From: Arcobacter caeni
GTDB lineage: Bacteria; Campylobacterota; Campylobacteria; Campylobacterales; Arcobacteraceae
Assembly: GCF_003063245.1 (NCBI RefSeq)
Contig: NZ_MUXE01000001.1
Coordinates: 62,001-126,000 of the forward strand
Direction: 5' to 3'
DNA: 64,000 nt
Made by a program: the position numbers and the translations under genes. The notes under the pieces are model-generated. The model was not told the origin of the DNA and searched no databases. It worked only from the letters and a program-made list of their open reading frames with translations. Below are positions 1-8,299 of the stretch, one piece after another. The first letter of the stretch is position 1, and each line of letters starts with the position of its first letter.

Positions 1-1
1 A

Positions 2-619
2 TATAAAGAATCTTTATCTCAATCAAAAATTATAACTGGGACTAAAGATGCTACAAGAATAAAAACAATTGGTGCAAGAATAGCTAAAGTCGCCAATAGA
101 AGTGATTTTCAATGGGAATTTAATCTTGTAGAAGATGAGGCTGTAAATGCATTTTGTTTACCTGGTGGAAAAGTTGTAGTTTATACAGGTATCTTAAAAA
201 TGGCAAAAAATGATGACCAACTAGCAACCGTGATTTCCCATGAAATAGCTCACGCATTAGCTCGTCATGGTGCTGAAAAAATGAGTGCTTCTATGGTTCA
301 ACAAGGTCTTCTAGTTGTAGGCAATATTGCATTAGGTACAACTGCTCCTCAATATCAAGGGCTATTTAATCAGACTTATGGGATTGGAAGTCAAGTAGGA
401 GTAATGCTTCCTTATGGAAGAATGCAAGAAAGTGAAGCTGATGAGATTGGTATTTATCTAATGGCTCAAGCTGGATATAATGTAAATGAAGCTCTGAAAT
501 TTTGGGAAAATATGAGTGAAGGTAAAAAAGATGAAAGTGATTTTTTATCTACGCATCCAAGTTCTGCAAATAGGATAAGTGATATTAAAAAAGTAATTGA
601 GAAATTACCAAAATCTTAA
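2..619 (+). CDS. M48-family zinc metalloprotease (C-terminal part)
   Basis: The gene runs in from the left edge. The frame is open from base 2 with protein-like sequence, so the ATG at 200 is internal. The visible part (about 205 residues) has the zinc motif HEIAHALARH near bases 239-268, the later glutamate ligand in a helix reading ESEADEIG near 430, the upstream stretch NAFCLPGG, and a C-terminal STHPSSANRI. This order is typical of the BepA/LoiP/Oma1 branch of peptidase M48, which acts in the periplasm on misfolded envelope proteins. The N-terminal signal is outside the window, so localisation is inferred from the family. It ends just before a bidirectional hairpin shared with yebC. Confidence 0.9.
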   Translation, partial: YKESLSQSKIITGTKDATRIKTIGARIAKVANRSDFQWEFNLVEDEAVNAFCLPGGKVVVYTGILKMAKNDDQLATVISHEIAHALARHGAEKMSASMVQQGLLVVGNIALGTTAPQYQGLFNQTYGIGSQVGVMLPYGRMQESEADEIGIYLMAQAGYNVNEALKFWENMSEGKKDESDFLSTHPSSANRISDIKKVIEKLPKS

Positions 620-623
620 AAAT

Positions 624-649
624 AAAATATAGGAAAATTCCTATATTTT
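624..649. terminator. Bidirectional hairpin between convergent genes
   Basis: Ten-base inverted repeat (AAAATATAGG / CCTATATTTT) with a 6-nt loop between the convergent M48 and yebC genes. It is followed on the minus strand by ATTTTT, which fits an intrinsic terminator for yebC. The plus-strand tail is poorer in U. Confidence 0.65.
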
Positions 650-660
650 AGAAAAAAGTT

Positions 661-1371
661 TTAAGCTATATTTGTATAAACCGCTTGAACATCATCATCA
701 TCTTCAAGCTTTTCTATTAGTTTACCAATATCTTCTTGTTGAGCTTCACTAAACTCTTGAGGATTATTTGAAATTCTTTTTAATTCTGCTTTTGTAAGTT
801 CAATTCCTAATTCTTCAAATTTTTGATTCATATTTCCAAAATCTGTATAATTAGAATATGCTAAAACTAAACCGTCTTCTTCATCAATCTCTTCAAGACC
901 AGCATCAATAAGTTCTAACTCTAACTCTTCAAGTTCCATATTTGCAGGTTTTGTAAATTCGAAAATTGCTTTTCTATCAAAAAAGAACTCTAAAGAACCC
1001 GTAGGAACTAATTGTCCGTTTGTTTTATTGAAATACATTTTTACATTTGCAACTGTTCTTGTATTATTATCTGTTGCAGTTTCCACAAATATTAAAACTC
1101 CATGAGGACCTTTTCCCTCAAAATTAACTTCAGCAAAATTTGCAGAATCTTTTCCCGATGCTCTTTTTATTGCAGCATCAATATTTGCTTTTGGCATGTT
1201 TTCAGCTTTTGCATTTAAAATAGCTGTTCTAAGTGCTGAATTTATTTCAGGATCAGCAACACCTGCTTTTGCTGCCATTTCAATTGCTTTTGCTAATTTT
1301 GGGAAAATTCTTGACATATTTCCCCATCTTTTCATCTTAGCAGCTTTTCTATATTCAAAGGCTCTACCCAT
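661..1371 (-). CDS. yebC: YebC/PmpR/TACO1-family protein
   Basis: A 236-residue full-length member of the YebC family, starting MGRAFEYRKAAKMKRW. The N-terminal helical domain includes PKANIDAAIKRASGK and a glycine-rich segment FEGKGPHGV near residue 85. An acidic central domain and a C-terminal domain ending DDDDVQAVYTN follow, as usual. Members were first described as DNA-binding regulators; recent work on YebC and TACO1 points to a role in translating proline-rich stretches. The ATG at 1371 has GGAG upstream at good spacing. It is a single gene, convergent with the M48 gene and divergent from mlaA. Confidence 0.93.
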   Translation of the reverse strand: MGRAFEYRKAAKMKRWGNMSRIFPKLAKAIEMAAKAGVADPEINSALRTAILNAKAENMPKANIDAAIKRASGKDSANFAEVNFEGKGPHGVLIFVETATDNNTRTVANVKMYFNKTNGQLVPTGSLEFFFDRKAIFEFTKPANMELEELELELIDAGLEEIDEEDGLVLAYSNYTDFGNMNQKFEELGIELTKAELKRISNNPQEFSEAQQEDIGKLIEKLEDDDDVQAVYTNIA

Positions 1372-1507
1372 AATAACTCCATTTTGTTTTTCAAAATTTT
1401 CGCAATTATATCAAGTTTGTAATAAATACTTAATAAGTAAATTAACACTTAATCATTGTTTCTATATATTTAGAATATAATACGGGTTATTAAAAAAAAG
1501 GGCTAAT

Positions 1508-2260
1508 TTGAAAAATCTTATTTTTATACTATTACTATTAACTTTTAGTTTCGCAAATGAAAGCAACGATACTAATAATAATGATTTCGACAATGAATTT
1601 GATTCTGAATTTTCAACAAATAATGAAGAAATATTTGATCCATTAAGTGGTTATAATAGAATAATGACTACTTTTAATGACAAAACTTTTATCTATGTTT
1701 TAAATCCTATTTCAAAAGGTTATGCTTATGTTACACCTGAGCCAATTCGAATAGGAATTAATAATTTTTTTGAAAATATTATGTTTCCAGTTAGGCTTAC
1801 CAATAATTTATTACAACTAAAATTTCAAAATTCTGCTGAAGAATTAGGTAGATTTTTGGTTAATACACTTTGGGGATTGGCAGGTTTTTTAGATCCAGCA
1901 ACAAATGAACTTCATATGGATGCACATAAAGAAGATTTTGGTCAAACTTTAGGTTTTTATGGAGTTGGTGAAGGATTTCATGTTGTATTACCATTTTTAG
2001 GACCATCAAATTTAAGAGATATTGCTGGACTAGTTGGTGATGCTTTTGTTAGCCCATTAACGATAACAGGTGATGGAGATATGCAATATAAAATTCCAAA
2101 TACTTTTGAACAACAAATGGCTATTCAAGCAGTTAACGCAGTTAATTCAAACTCATTAAAACTTGGACAATATGAGTCTTTAAAAAAAGATGCATTAGAT
2201 TTATATCCATTTTTAAGAGATATTTATACACAAGCAAGAAAAAAACAGATTGAGGAATAA
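1508..2260 (+). CDS. mlaA: MlaA (VacJ)-family outer-membrane lipid-asymmetry protein
   Basis: A 250-residue MlaA family protein. After a signal peptide (about residues 1-16) and an Asn/Asp-rich linker comes the conserved core: DPLSGYNR, the channel region INNFFENIMFPVRLTNNLL, LGRFLVNTLWGLAGFLDPA, and EDFGQTLGFYGVGEGFHVVLPFLGPS. In E. coli MlaA is a lipoprotein that removes phospholipids from the outer leaflet. Here the signal region (FSFANESNDT) shows no lipobox cysteine, so it may be a non-lipidated form. The start is TTG with AAGGG upstream. mlaC follows 2 bases later and an RND permease after that, the order known for Cj1371-Cj1373 in Campylobacter jejuni. Confidence 0.93.
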   Translation: MKNLIFILLLLTFSFANESNDTNNNDFDNEFDSEFSTNNEEIFDPLSGYNRIMTTFNDKTFIYVLNPISKGYAYVTPEPIRIGINNFFENIMFPVRLTNNLLQLKFQNSAEELGRFLVNTLWGLAGFLDPATNELHMDAHKEDFGQTLGFYGVGEGFHVVLPFLGPSNLRDIAGLVGDAFVSPLTITGDGDMQYKIPNTFEQQMAIQAVNAVNSNSLKLGQYESLKKDALDLYPFLRDIYTQARKKQIEE

Positions 2261-2262
2261 AA

Positions 2263-2865
2263 ATGAAATTAAAAAATTTATTTAAAATTTTATTATTAGT
2301 TGGCTTTATTATTACATCAGCAAATGCTTTAAAACAAGATGAAATACAAGATACAATGACAAAAAAAATTGATAATGTTTTAACAATCCTAGAACAAAAA
2401 AATTTACCAACAAATAAAAAAGGTGAACAAATTATTAAAATAATTGATGAAGTTTTTGATTATGAATTAATGGCGAGAATTGCTCTTGGAAAAGAGACTT
2501 GGGATACATTGTCTGAACCAAAACAAAAAGAGTTTACAAAAATATTTGAAACAAAATTAAAAAATTCATATATTGAAAAGTTAGAATTATATAATGACCA
2601 AAAAGTGAAAATTCTGGGTTTAAATCCATATAAAAATGCAAGATTACAACTAGAAACTGAACTTTTAGGAAAAGAAGGTACTTATAAAATAAACTATAAC
2701 TTTTATAACAAATCAAAAAACAATAATGAACAATGGTTGATTTATGACGTTGATTTAGTGGGAGTTAGTATTATTCAAACATATAGACAACAATTTGCAG
2801 GATTATTAAAAGAGAAATCTTTTGATGAAATGTTAGTTTTACTTGAAAATCCAAATACAAAATAA
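2263..2865 (+). CDS. mlaC: MlaC-family periplasmic lipid-binding protein
   Basis: A 200-residue protein with a signal peptide (about residues 1-22, ending SANA) and the MlaC/Ttg2D layout: an N-terminal helical region with FDYELMARIALGKETWDTLSE near residues 65-85 and a C-terminal half with WLIYDVDLVGVSIIQTYRQQF. MlaC carries phospholipid between the outer-membrane MlaA complex and an inner-membrane transporter. It sits between mlaA (2-base gap) and the RND permease, whose ATG overlaps the end of this gene, so the three are likely co-translated. No mlaFEDB ABC genes are visible nearby. Confidence 0.92.
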   Translation: MKLKNLFKILLLVGFIITSANALKQDEIQDTMTKKIDNVLTILEQKNLPTNKKGEQIIKIIDEVFDYELMARIALGKETWDTLSEPKQKEFTKIFETKLKNSYIEKLELYNDQKVKILGLNPYKNARLQLETELLGKEGTYKINYNFYNKSKNNNEQWLIYDVDLVGVSIIQTYRQQFAGLLKEKSFDEMLVLLENPNTK

Positions 2866-5354
2866 TGATGAAAAAAATATATGATACTTTTATTTTAAAG
2901 TATCCAATCCTTGTTTTATTACTTTTATCTTTATTTGTCTCAATTCTTGGATATTACTCTACAAAAGTGGAAGTTGATGCTTCTGCTGAAACTTTACTTT
3001 TAGATGATGACAAAGATTTAAAATTTTTTAGGGAAGTTAATAAAAGATATAACAATTCAAACTTTTTAATTGTAACTTTTACTCCAAAGGAAGATTTACT
3101 TTCAGATCAAAGTCTTGATACTATAAGAAATCTTTCAAAAGATTTTTTAAGCGTTGAAAATATTGAAGGTGTTGATTCTATTTTAACAGTTCCACTACTT
3201 CAATCTCCAATTAGACCTATTTCTGATTTAGTTGCAGGTGTTGATTCTATGGAAACTAAAGAGTTTGATAAAAAACTTATTAAAAATGAGTTTTTAACAT
3301 CTCCTTTATACAAAAATGCTTTAGTAAGTGCCGATTTCAAGACAACTGCATTAATTTTAAATCTAAAAAATGATACAAAATATTTTGAACTTCTAGAAAA
3401 AAGAAATGCTTTATCAGCAAAAGAAAAAGATAAAACTATTACTAATGAAGAAAAAAATGAATTAAAAAATACACTTATTGAATTTAAAAACCATAGAGAT
3501 TTAATAAGAAAAAATGATGCTAAAAATATAGAAAATATAAGAAGTATCATAAAAAATCACGAAACTAATGGAAAAATATTCCTAGGTGGAGTAAATATGA
3601 TAGCAAGTGATGCTATTAGTTTTGTTAAAAATGACCTTCTTATTTATGGTATTAGTTTAGTTTTAATATTCATGTTTATTTTATGGTATATCTTTAGACG
3701 AATAAGATGGGTTATAATCCCTCTTTTGATTTGTTTTATATCTATTATTTCAACGGGTGGTATTTTAGGATTATTTGGTTGGGAAGTTACTGTAATATCT
3801 TCAAATTTTATTGCTTTACAACTAATAATTACTATGTCAATTGTTATACATTTAATTGAAAGATATAGAGAATTAAATATTAGATATAAAAATGCAAGTC
3901 AATATAAATTAGTAATAAACACTGTTTTATCAAAACTAATACCTTGTTTTTTTGCGATTATTACAACCGTTGTAGGATTTGCTTCTTTAATTTTATCAAA
4001 TATTGAACCTGTTATAAATTTAGGTCTTATGATGAGTATTGGTATTATTATTTCATTAGTTTTATCATTTATTATTTTTCCTATTATTTTATTGATTATT
4101 GGAAAAAAAGATGAATTTGAGAAGGAAAATACAAACTTTTCTTTTACACAAAAATGTTCATATATTGTTGAAAATTATGGAAAAACAATAATAGTTGTAA
4201 CTATTCTTAGTGTTATATTTTCAATAACTGGAAGTTCAAGACTTTTTGTTGAAAATAGTTTTATAAATTATTTTAAATCATCAACTGAAATTTACAAAGG
4301 AATGAAAGTAATAGATGAAAATCTTGGAGGAACAAGTCCTCTTGATATTATTATTAAATTCAAAGATGATGAAAAAGTAGCTACAAGTAAAAATGAAAAG
4401 CAAGATGAATATGTTGATTTTGAAAATGAATACATTGAAAAAAATGATGATAAACAATATTGGTTTAGTCAAGATAAAATGGATACGATTATGGCTATCC
4501 ATGATTATTTAGAATCTATTCCTGAAATCGGGAAAGTTCAATCATTGGCTACACTTTTAAAAGTTGGTGAAATTTTAAATAAAAATGAAAGATTAGATGG
4601 TATAACTTTAGCTTTATTATATAATCAATTACCACCTAAATATAAAAACTTAATACTTTCTCCTTATATAAATATTGAAAAAAATGAAGCTAGAATCACT
4701 ATGAGAATTATAGATTCAAATCCAGATTTAAGAAGAAATGTTTTATTAACAAAAATCAATACTGATTTAAGAGAAATTATAAAAAATAAAGAGACAACAT
4801 ATAGATTATCAAACCTAATGGTTTTATATAATAATATGCTTCAATCCCTATTTAATTCACAAATATCGACGCTTGGTGCATCTATTATCATTTTATCTAT
4901 TATGTTTTATGTATTATTTAGATCATCAAAAATAGTTTTTATTGCATTAGTTTCAAATATTACTCCAATTTTTCTTCTTTTTGGAATTATGGGTTGGTTA
5001 AATATTCCTTTGGATATTATGACTATTACCATTGCCGCAATTGCTATTGGTATTGCTGTTGATGATACTATTCACTTTATTCATAGATTTGAAGATGAAT
5101 TTAAAATAGATAAAGATTATGTAAATGCAATGAGAAGGTCTCATCATGGAATTGGACATGCTATGTATTATACAACCATAATAATTGTGATTGGTTTTTC
5201 TATTTTGATGTTATCAAATTTAGTTCCAACTATTTATTTTGGATTATTAACGGGTATTATCATGATAAGTGTATTATCAGCAGATTTATTGCTTTTACCA
5301 AAATTATTATTAATGTTAAAACCATATGAAAAATTAAAGGAAATTACGAAATGA
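2865..5354 (+). CDS. RND/MMPL-family permease, likely lipid transport
   Basis: An 829-residue inner-membrane protein with the MMPL/HpnN-type arrangement: one N-terminal helix (about 14-30), a periplasmic domain, a block of about five helices (about 260-420), a second helix (about 440) with a second periplasmic domain, and a last block of helices (about 665-815). The second block holds the RND signature TIAAIAIGIAVDDTIHFIHRF. Directly downstream of mlaAC, as in Campylobacter, it is likely the energised partner in lipid trafficking in place of an ABC complex; that role is inferred. The ATGA overlap at 5351-5354 couples it to the LOG gene. Confidence 0.85.
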   Translation: MMKKIYDTFILKYPILVLLLLSLFVSILGYYSTKVEVDASAETLLLDDDKDLKFFREVNKRYNNSNFLIVTFTPKEDLLSDQSLDTIRNLSKDFLSVENIEGVDSILTVPLLQSPIRPISDLVAGVDSMETKEFDKKLIKNEFLTSPLYKNALVSADFKTTALILNLKNDTKYFELLEKRNALSAKEKDKTITNEEKNELKNTLIEFKNHRDLIRKNDAKNIENIRSIIKNHETNGKIFLGGVNMIASDAISFVKNDLLIYGISLVLIFMFILWYIFRRIRWVIIPLLICFISIISTGGILGLFGWEVTVISSNFIALQLIITMSIVIHLIERYRELNIRYKNASQYKLVINTVLSKLIPCFFAIITTVVGFASLILSNIEPVINLGLMMSIGIIISLVLSFIIFPIILLIIGKKDEFEKENTNFSFTQKCSYIVENYGKTIIVVTILSVIFSITGSSRLFVENSFINYFKSSTEIYKGMKVIDENLGGTSPLDIIIKFKDDEKVATSKNEKQDEYVDFENEYIEKNDDKQYWFSQDKMDTIMAIHDYLESIPEIGKVQSLATLLKVGEILNKNERLDGITLALLYNQLPPKYKNLILSPYINIEKNEARITMRIIDSNPDLRRNVLLTKINTDLREIIKNKETTYRLSNLMVLYNNMLQSLFNSQISTLGASIIILSIMFYVLFRSSKIVFIALVSNITPIFLLFGIMGWLNIPLDIMTITIAAIAIGIAVDDTIHFIHRFEDEFKIDKDYVNAMRRSHHGIGHAMYYTTIIIVIGFSILMLSNLVPTIYFGLLTGIIMISVLSADLLLLPKLLLMLKPYEKLKEITK

Positions 5355-5914
5355 ATGTAGCAATATATTGTGGTTCTTCTTTAGGAAATAATAAAATCTA
5401 TGAAGAATCAACAAAACTTTTAGCACAAAAATTAGTGCAAAAAGATTTTAAAATAGTTTATGGTGGTTCATTACAAGGATTAATGGGAATTATTTCAAAT
5501 GAATCATTAAAATTAAATAATAGTGTAACAGGTGTAATAACACACGATTTAGTTTCAAAAGAGATTGAAAATACAAATATTACAAAAATCTACAAAGTTG
5601 ATACAATGAATCAACGAAAAGAAAAAATGGCCGAACTTTCAGATGCATTTATAGCAATTCCTGGAGGTTATGGAACTTTTGAAGAGATTTTTGATGTTAT
5701 TGCATCAGCACAAATTGGTTATCATAAAAAACCATGTGCTTTTTTTAATGTAAATGGTTATTACAACTATTTGATTGAGTTTCTAAGAAATTGTGAAAAA
5801 GAGGGATTTATCAAAAATGATTATGTAGATATGTTAATTGTTTCTGATGATATAGATGAATTAATAGAAAAAATATCTACATATAAAGCTCCAAAAGATA
5901 AATGGATAAAATAA
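5351..5914 (+). CDS. LOG-family nucleotide phosphoribohydrolase
   Basis: A 187-residue Rossmann-fold protein of the LOG (TIGR00730) family. It has CGSS near residue 7, YGGSLQGLMG at about 37-46, and the diagnostic PGGYGTFEEIFD at about 104-115. MNQRKEKM, just upstream, carries the arginine typical of the active site. LOG enzymes release ribose 5-phosphate from cytokinin riboside monophosphates or AMP-like nucleotides; the bacterial substrate is usually unknown. It overlaps the RND gene by 4 bases, so it is expressed in the mla operon although its link to lipid transport is unclear. Confidence 0.88.
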   Translation: MNVAIYCGSSLGNNKIYEESTKLLAQKLVQKDFKIVYGGSLQGLMGIISNESLKLNNSVTGVITHDLVSKEIENTNITKIYKVDTMNQRKEKMAELSDAFIAIPGGYGTFEEIFDVIASAQIGYHKKPCAFFNVNGYYNYLIEFLRNCEKEGFIKNDYVDMLIVSDDIDELIEKISTYKAPKDKWIK

Positions 5915-5938
5915 GAGTTTTTTAATCGTATTTATATT

Positions 5939-5984
5939 GTGTTAACCTTTTATTTAACAAAGGTTAACACATAGGGATTATAAT
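5939..5984 (+). promoter_or_regulatory. 12-bp inverted repeat and -10 box
   Basis: GTGTTAACCTTT (5939-5950) and AAAGGTTAACAC (5959-5970) form a perfect inverted repeat with an 8-base spacer, directly followed by TATAAT at 5979-5984. The repeat lies where an operator or activator site would sit for a promoter firing near 5991. It has no U-tract, so it is a poor terminator for the LOG gene. Confidence 0.5.
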
Positions 5985-5990
5985 TACTTT

Positions 5991-6096
5991 ACAGGTTGAT
6001 TAGAGCTTAATTGCGATGTTAAGATTTAATTTAACTTATTTCTCCTCCTAAAATATACAAACCTAAAGGGAAGCTAATAACGCTTCCCTTTTTTTA
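5991..6096 (+). ncRNA. Candidate small RNA with C/U-rich single-stranded motif
   Basis: This 224-base gap between genes holds a promoter-like TATAAT, about 100 transcribed bases without a convincing ORF, and a strong intrinsic terminator at 6065-6095. Near 6041-6049 the RNA would read UCUCCUCCU, complementary to Shine-Dalgarno sequences, as in C-rich regulatory RNAs such as RepG of Helicobacter. A small hairpin (GTTAA 6018-6022 / TTAAC 6031-6035) precedes it. The sequence matches no RNA family I know (not SRP RNA, 6S or tmRNA). It could instead be the leader of the HAD gene at 6139, but the terminator in between argues against that. Confidence 0.4.
6065..6095 (+). terminator. Intrinsic terminator
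   Basis: AAAGGGAAGC / GCTTCCCTTT stem of 10 bp with a 7-nt loop, followed by a run of T (6089-6095). It ends the candidate small RNA, or late readthrough from the mla operon. Confidence 0.85.
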
Positions 6097-6138
6097 TTCA
6101 ATTAATAATCTGCAAAATTTAAATCTAGGAAAAATTTA

Positions 6139-6774
6139 ATGAAAAAATATATTTTATTTGATAATGATGGCGTTTTAGTTCATACTGAACCTTTATATTT
6201 TAAAGCTAATATAATGGCTTTACAAGAGTATTTTAATATCTCTTTAGAGTTTGAAGAGTATATGAAAATTATGAGTGAGGGAACAACTGTTTGGCAAAAA
6301 GCTTTTGAAAAAGGTTTTTCACAAAAAGAGATTGAAAAAGCCAAAAATCAAAGAAATGAATATTATCAAAACTTTTTAAGAACTGAAAATATTTTAATAC
6401 CACAAGTTAAAGAAGTACTTGAAAAACTCTCTAAAAAATATAAAATGGGAATAGTAACAACTTCTAGAAGAGTTGATTTTGAAATAATTCATAAAAATCT
6501 AGGAATTGTTGACTATATGGATTTTGTTCTTTCTGAAGAAGATTATAATTTTGCAAAACCACATCCAGAACCTTATTTAAAAGGCTTAGAAATGTTTAAA
6601 GCAGATAAAGATGAAACTATTGTAATTGAAGATTCAACAAGAGGTTTAAGCTCTGCTTATAAAGCAGGAATCCAATGTGTTATTGTAAAAAATGAATTTA
6701 CAATAACACAAGATTTTTCAAAAGCTAGTTATTTTATAGATACTTTAAGTGAATTGGAAACTATTTTAAATTAG
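6139..6774 (+). CDS. HAD-superfamily phosphatase, phosphoglucomutase-like
   Basis: A 211-residue HAD subfamily I hydrolase. It has motif I DNDGVLVHTEP (about 8-18, nucleophile Asp8 and acid/base Asp10), an alpha-helical cap (about 18-85), motif II TTSR near 113, motif III lysine in KPHPEPY near 138, and motif IV VIEDSTRG near 160. Members include beta-phosphoglucomutase, phosphoglycolate phosphatase and sugar-phosphate phosphatases; the substrate cannot be read from sequence. It is a single gene whose stop overlaps by 4 bases the stop of the convergent TlpA-like gene. Confidence 0.88.
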   Translation: MKKYILFDNDGVLVHTEPLYFKANIMALQEYFNISLEFEEYMKIMSEGTTVWQKAFEKGFSQKEIEKAKNQRNEYYQNFLRTENILIPQVKEVLEKLSKKYKMGIVTTSRRVDFEIIHKNLGIVDYMDFVLSEEDYNFAKPHPEPYLKGLEMFKADKDETIVIEDSTRGLSSAYKAGIQCVIVKNEFTITQDFSKASYFIDTLSELETILN

Positions 6775-7343
6775 TTTTCAATTGCAATTTTAATATATTT
6801 TTCTATCTCTTCTTTTGGAATTTTCCCTACAAATTTTTTTACAAATTTTCCATCTTTAGAAAATAAAAACATTTCAGGAACTTTTTTTACATCACCTAAT
6901 TCTTTTGCCAATCTAAAATTTTCTTCACCAATTGTAATTGGATAATTTATTCCATGTTTTGCAATAAACTCAAGTATCTCTTCTTTTGTTTTATCTTGTT
7001 CAAATAAAATAGAAACAATTTCAAAATTATCTTTATATTTTTCTTTTATTTCTTTAAGCACAGGAATTTCTTCAATACAAGGAGGACACCAAGTCGCAAA
7101 AACATCTATTAATACAGCTTTTTTTCCTTTAAATTCATCAAAATCTAAGCCATTATCTGTACTTTTAAAACTTATGTTTTTTTCATTTGTTGTAGTTAAA
7201 TTAAATGATTGGGGAACAAATTCATATTTATTATTTTGTACTGATTTTTTTGCAACGACACTACTATCAATAGGTGATTTTGAATCACAACCACTAAATA
7301 AAAATCCTAATAACACTAAACCTATTAAAAAATTCTTTTTCAT
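6771..7343 (-). CDS. TlpA-like thioredoxin-fold lipoprotein
   Basis: A 190-residue periplasmic thiol-disulfide protein. The signal sequence ends LLGFLFSGCDS, a lipobox with Cys19 as the probable lipidated residue. The thioredoxin-like domain carries ATWCPPCIEE near residues 83-92 (CPPC active site) and a cis-proline loop KKVPEMFLF near 153. TlpA/ResA-type proteins reduce cytochrome c haem-site cysteines or other periplasmic thiols. It is the last gene of a redox operon with DsbB- and DsbA-like genes, so it may handle the reducing arm of that pathway. Confidence 0.88.
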   Translation of the reverse strand: MKKNFLIGLVLLGFLFSGCDSKSPIDSSVVAKKSVQNNKYEFVPQSFNLTTTNEKNISFKSTDNGLDFDEFKGKKAVLIDVFATWCPPCIEEIPVLKEIKEKYKDNFEIVSILFEQDKTKEEILEFIAKHGINYPITIGEENFRLAKELGDVKKVPEMFLFSKDGKFVKKFVGKIPKEEIEKYIKIAIEN

Positions 7344-7642
7344 TATTTTCCTAAATTCGATAATTCTTGTATTAAATTTCTAGCTTCTTCTTTTTCAAAA
7401 AAGATATTCATTGATAACTCAGAATTTACTCTTTTAAGAAAATTTATTCTTTCTTGAAATTGTAATTCTTTATTATCTTCATATTTTTCTAAAATTTCTA
7501 AAAGCTCAACTCTATAATTTTGGATTAATTCATCTTTTTTTACAGCTTTTGGTTTTATAAATATCGTTTTATTTTTTCGAAAATAAATATAAATTACTGT
7601 AAAAAAGGCACTTAAAACAAGTGCAATTAAAATATCCATCAA
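7343..7642 (-). CDS. Small membrane-anchored protein, unknown
   Basis: A 99-residue protein with one N-terminal transmembrane helix (about residues 4-20), a short basic segment (FRKNKTIFIKPKAVKKDE) and then a charged alpha-helical region with many Glu and Lys residues that may form a coiled coil. No domain is recognised and it has no cysteine, so it is not itself a redox enzyme. It sits in the operon between the DsbA-like gene and the TlpA-like gene and abuts the latter at position 7343, which suggests co-translation. Confidence 0.7.
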   Translation of the reverse strand: MMDILIALVLSAFFTVIYIYFRKNKTIFIKPKAVKKDELIQNYRVELLEILEKYEDNKELQFQERINFLKRVNSELSMNIFFEKEEARNLIQELSNLGK

Positions 7643-7651
7643 ATTTTCCTT

Positions 7652-8299
7652 TTATTTATAAACTTCAGCTTCAACTAAATCAAATAAATCTTTTTCAGAT
7701 AATCTTTCTAACTTTTTGTCATTAACAAAAATTGTTGGTGTTCCTTTTACATTTAAGGCACTTGCATCTTTTGCATCAATATCTAAAATCTCATCTATTT
7801 TTGTATTTTTCATATCTTCTTTTAGTTTATCAATATTTAAACCATCAATTTGTTCTAAAAATGTCCATAATAACTCTGGTTTTTCATTATTATGTTGCGC
7901 CCAAAGTGGCTGTTTTTCAAAAATAACACTTAAAACTTCTTCATATTTATTTTGTTCTCTTGATGCTTCAAGAATTTTTACAGCAAATTTTGAATTTTTA
8001 TGATTTGCTAAATATCTAACAACTAATTTTATATCTGAATAATGTTCTTTATACACTCTTCTCATTATTGGATGAAAAAGAGCGCAAGATTCACACTCTG
8101 GATCTAAAAATTCAACAACAGAAATATTTTTTCTATTGTCTCCAAATGAAACTGAATGCTCTTTTACTAAAGATACAGCACTTGATGAAACTATTAAAGC
8201 TTCTTTAGTATTTTGACTATTTTTATAAAAATATGTTAATCCTAAGAATAGAATAACTAAAACGAATGAAGATATTACTACTAATTTTTTATTTTGCAT
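7652..8299 (-). CDS. DsbA-like thioredoxin-fold protein
   Basis: A 215-residue protein with a single N-terminal membrane or signal segment (about residues 8-25) and a DsbA/DsbG-like thioredoxin_4 domain. The active site is PECESCALFHP near residues 68-78 (CESC), followed by a helical insert and the cis-Pro region VKGTPTIFVNDKKL near 184-197. Such proteins oxidise or isomerise periplasmic disulfides. Its start overlaps the end of the DsbB-like gene by 11 bases, so it is probably the oxidised partner of that membrane protein. Confidence 0.87.
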   Translation of the reverse strand: MQNKKLVVISSFVLVILFLGLTYFYKNSQNTKEALIVSSSAVSLVKEHSVSFGDNRKNISVVEFLDPECESCALFHPIMRRVYKEHYSDIKLVVRYLANHKNSKFAVKILEASREQNKYEEVLSVIFEKQPLWAQHNNEKPELLWTFLEQIDGLNIDKLKEDMKNTKIDEILDIDAKDASALNVKGTPTIFVNDKKLERLSEKDLFDLVEAEVYK

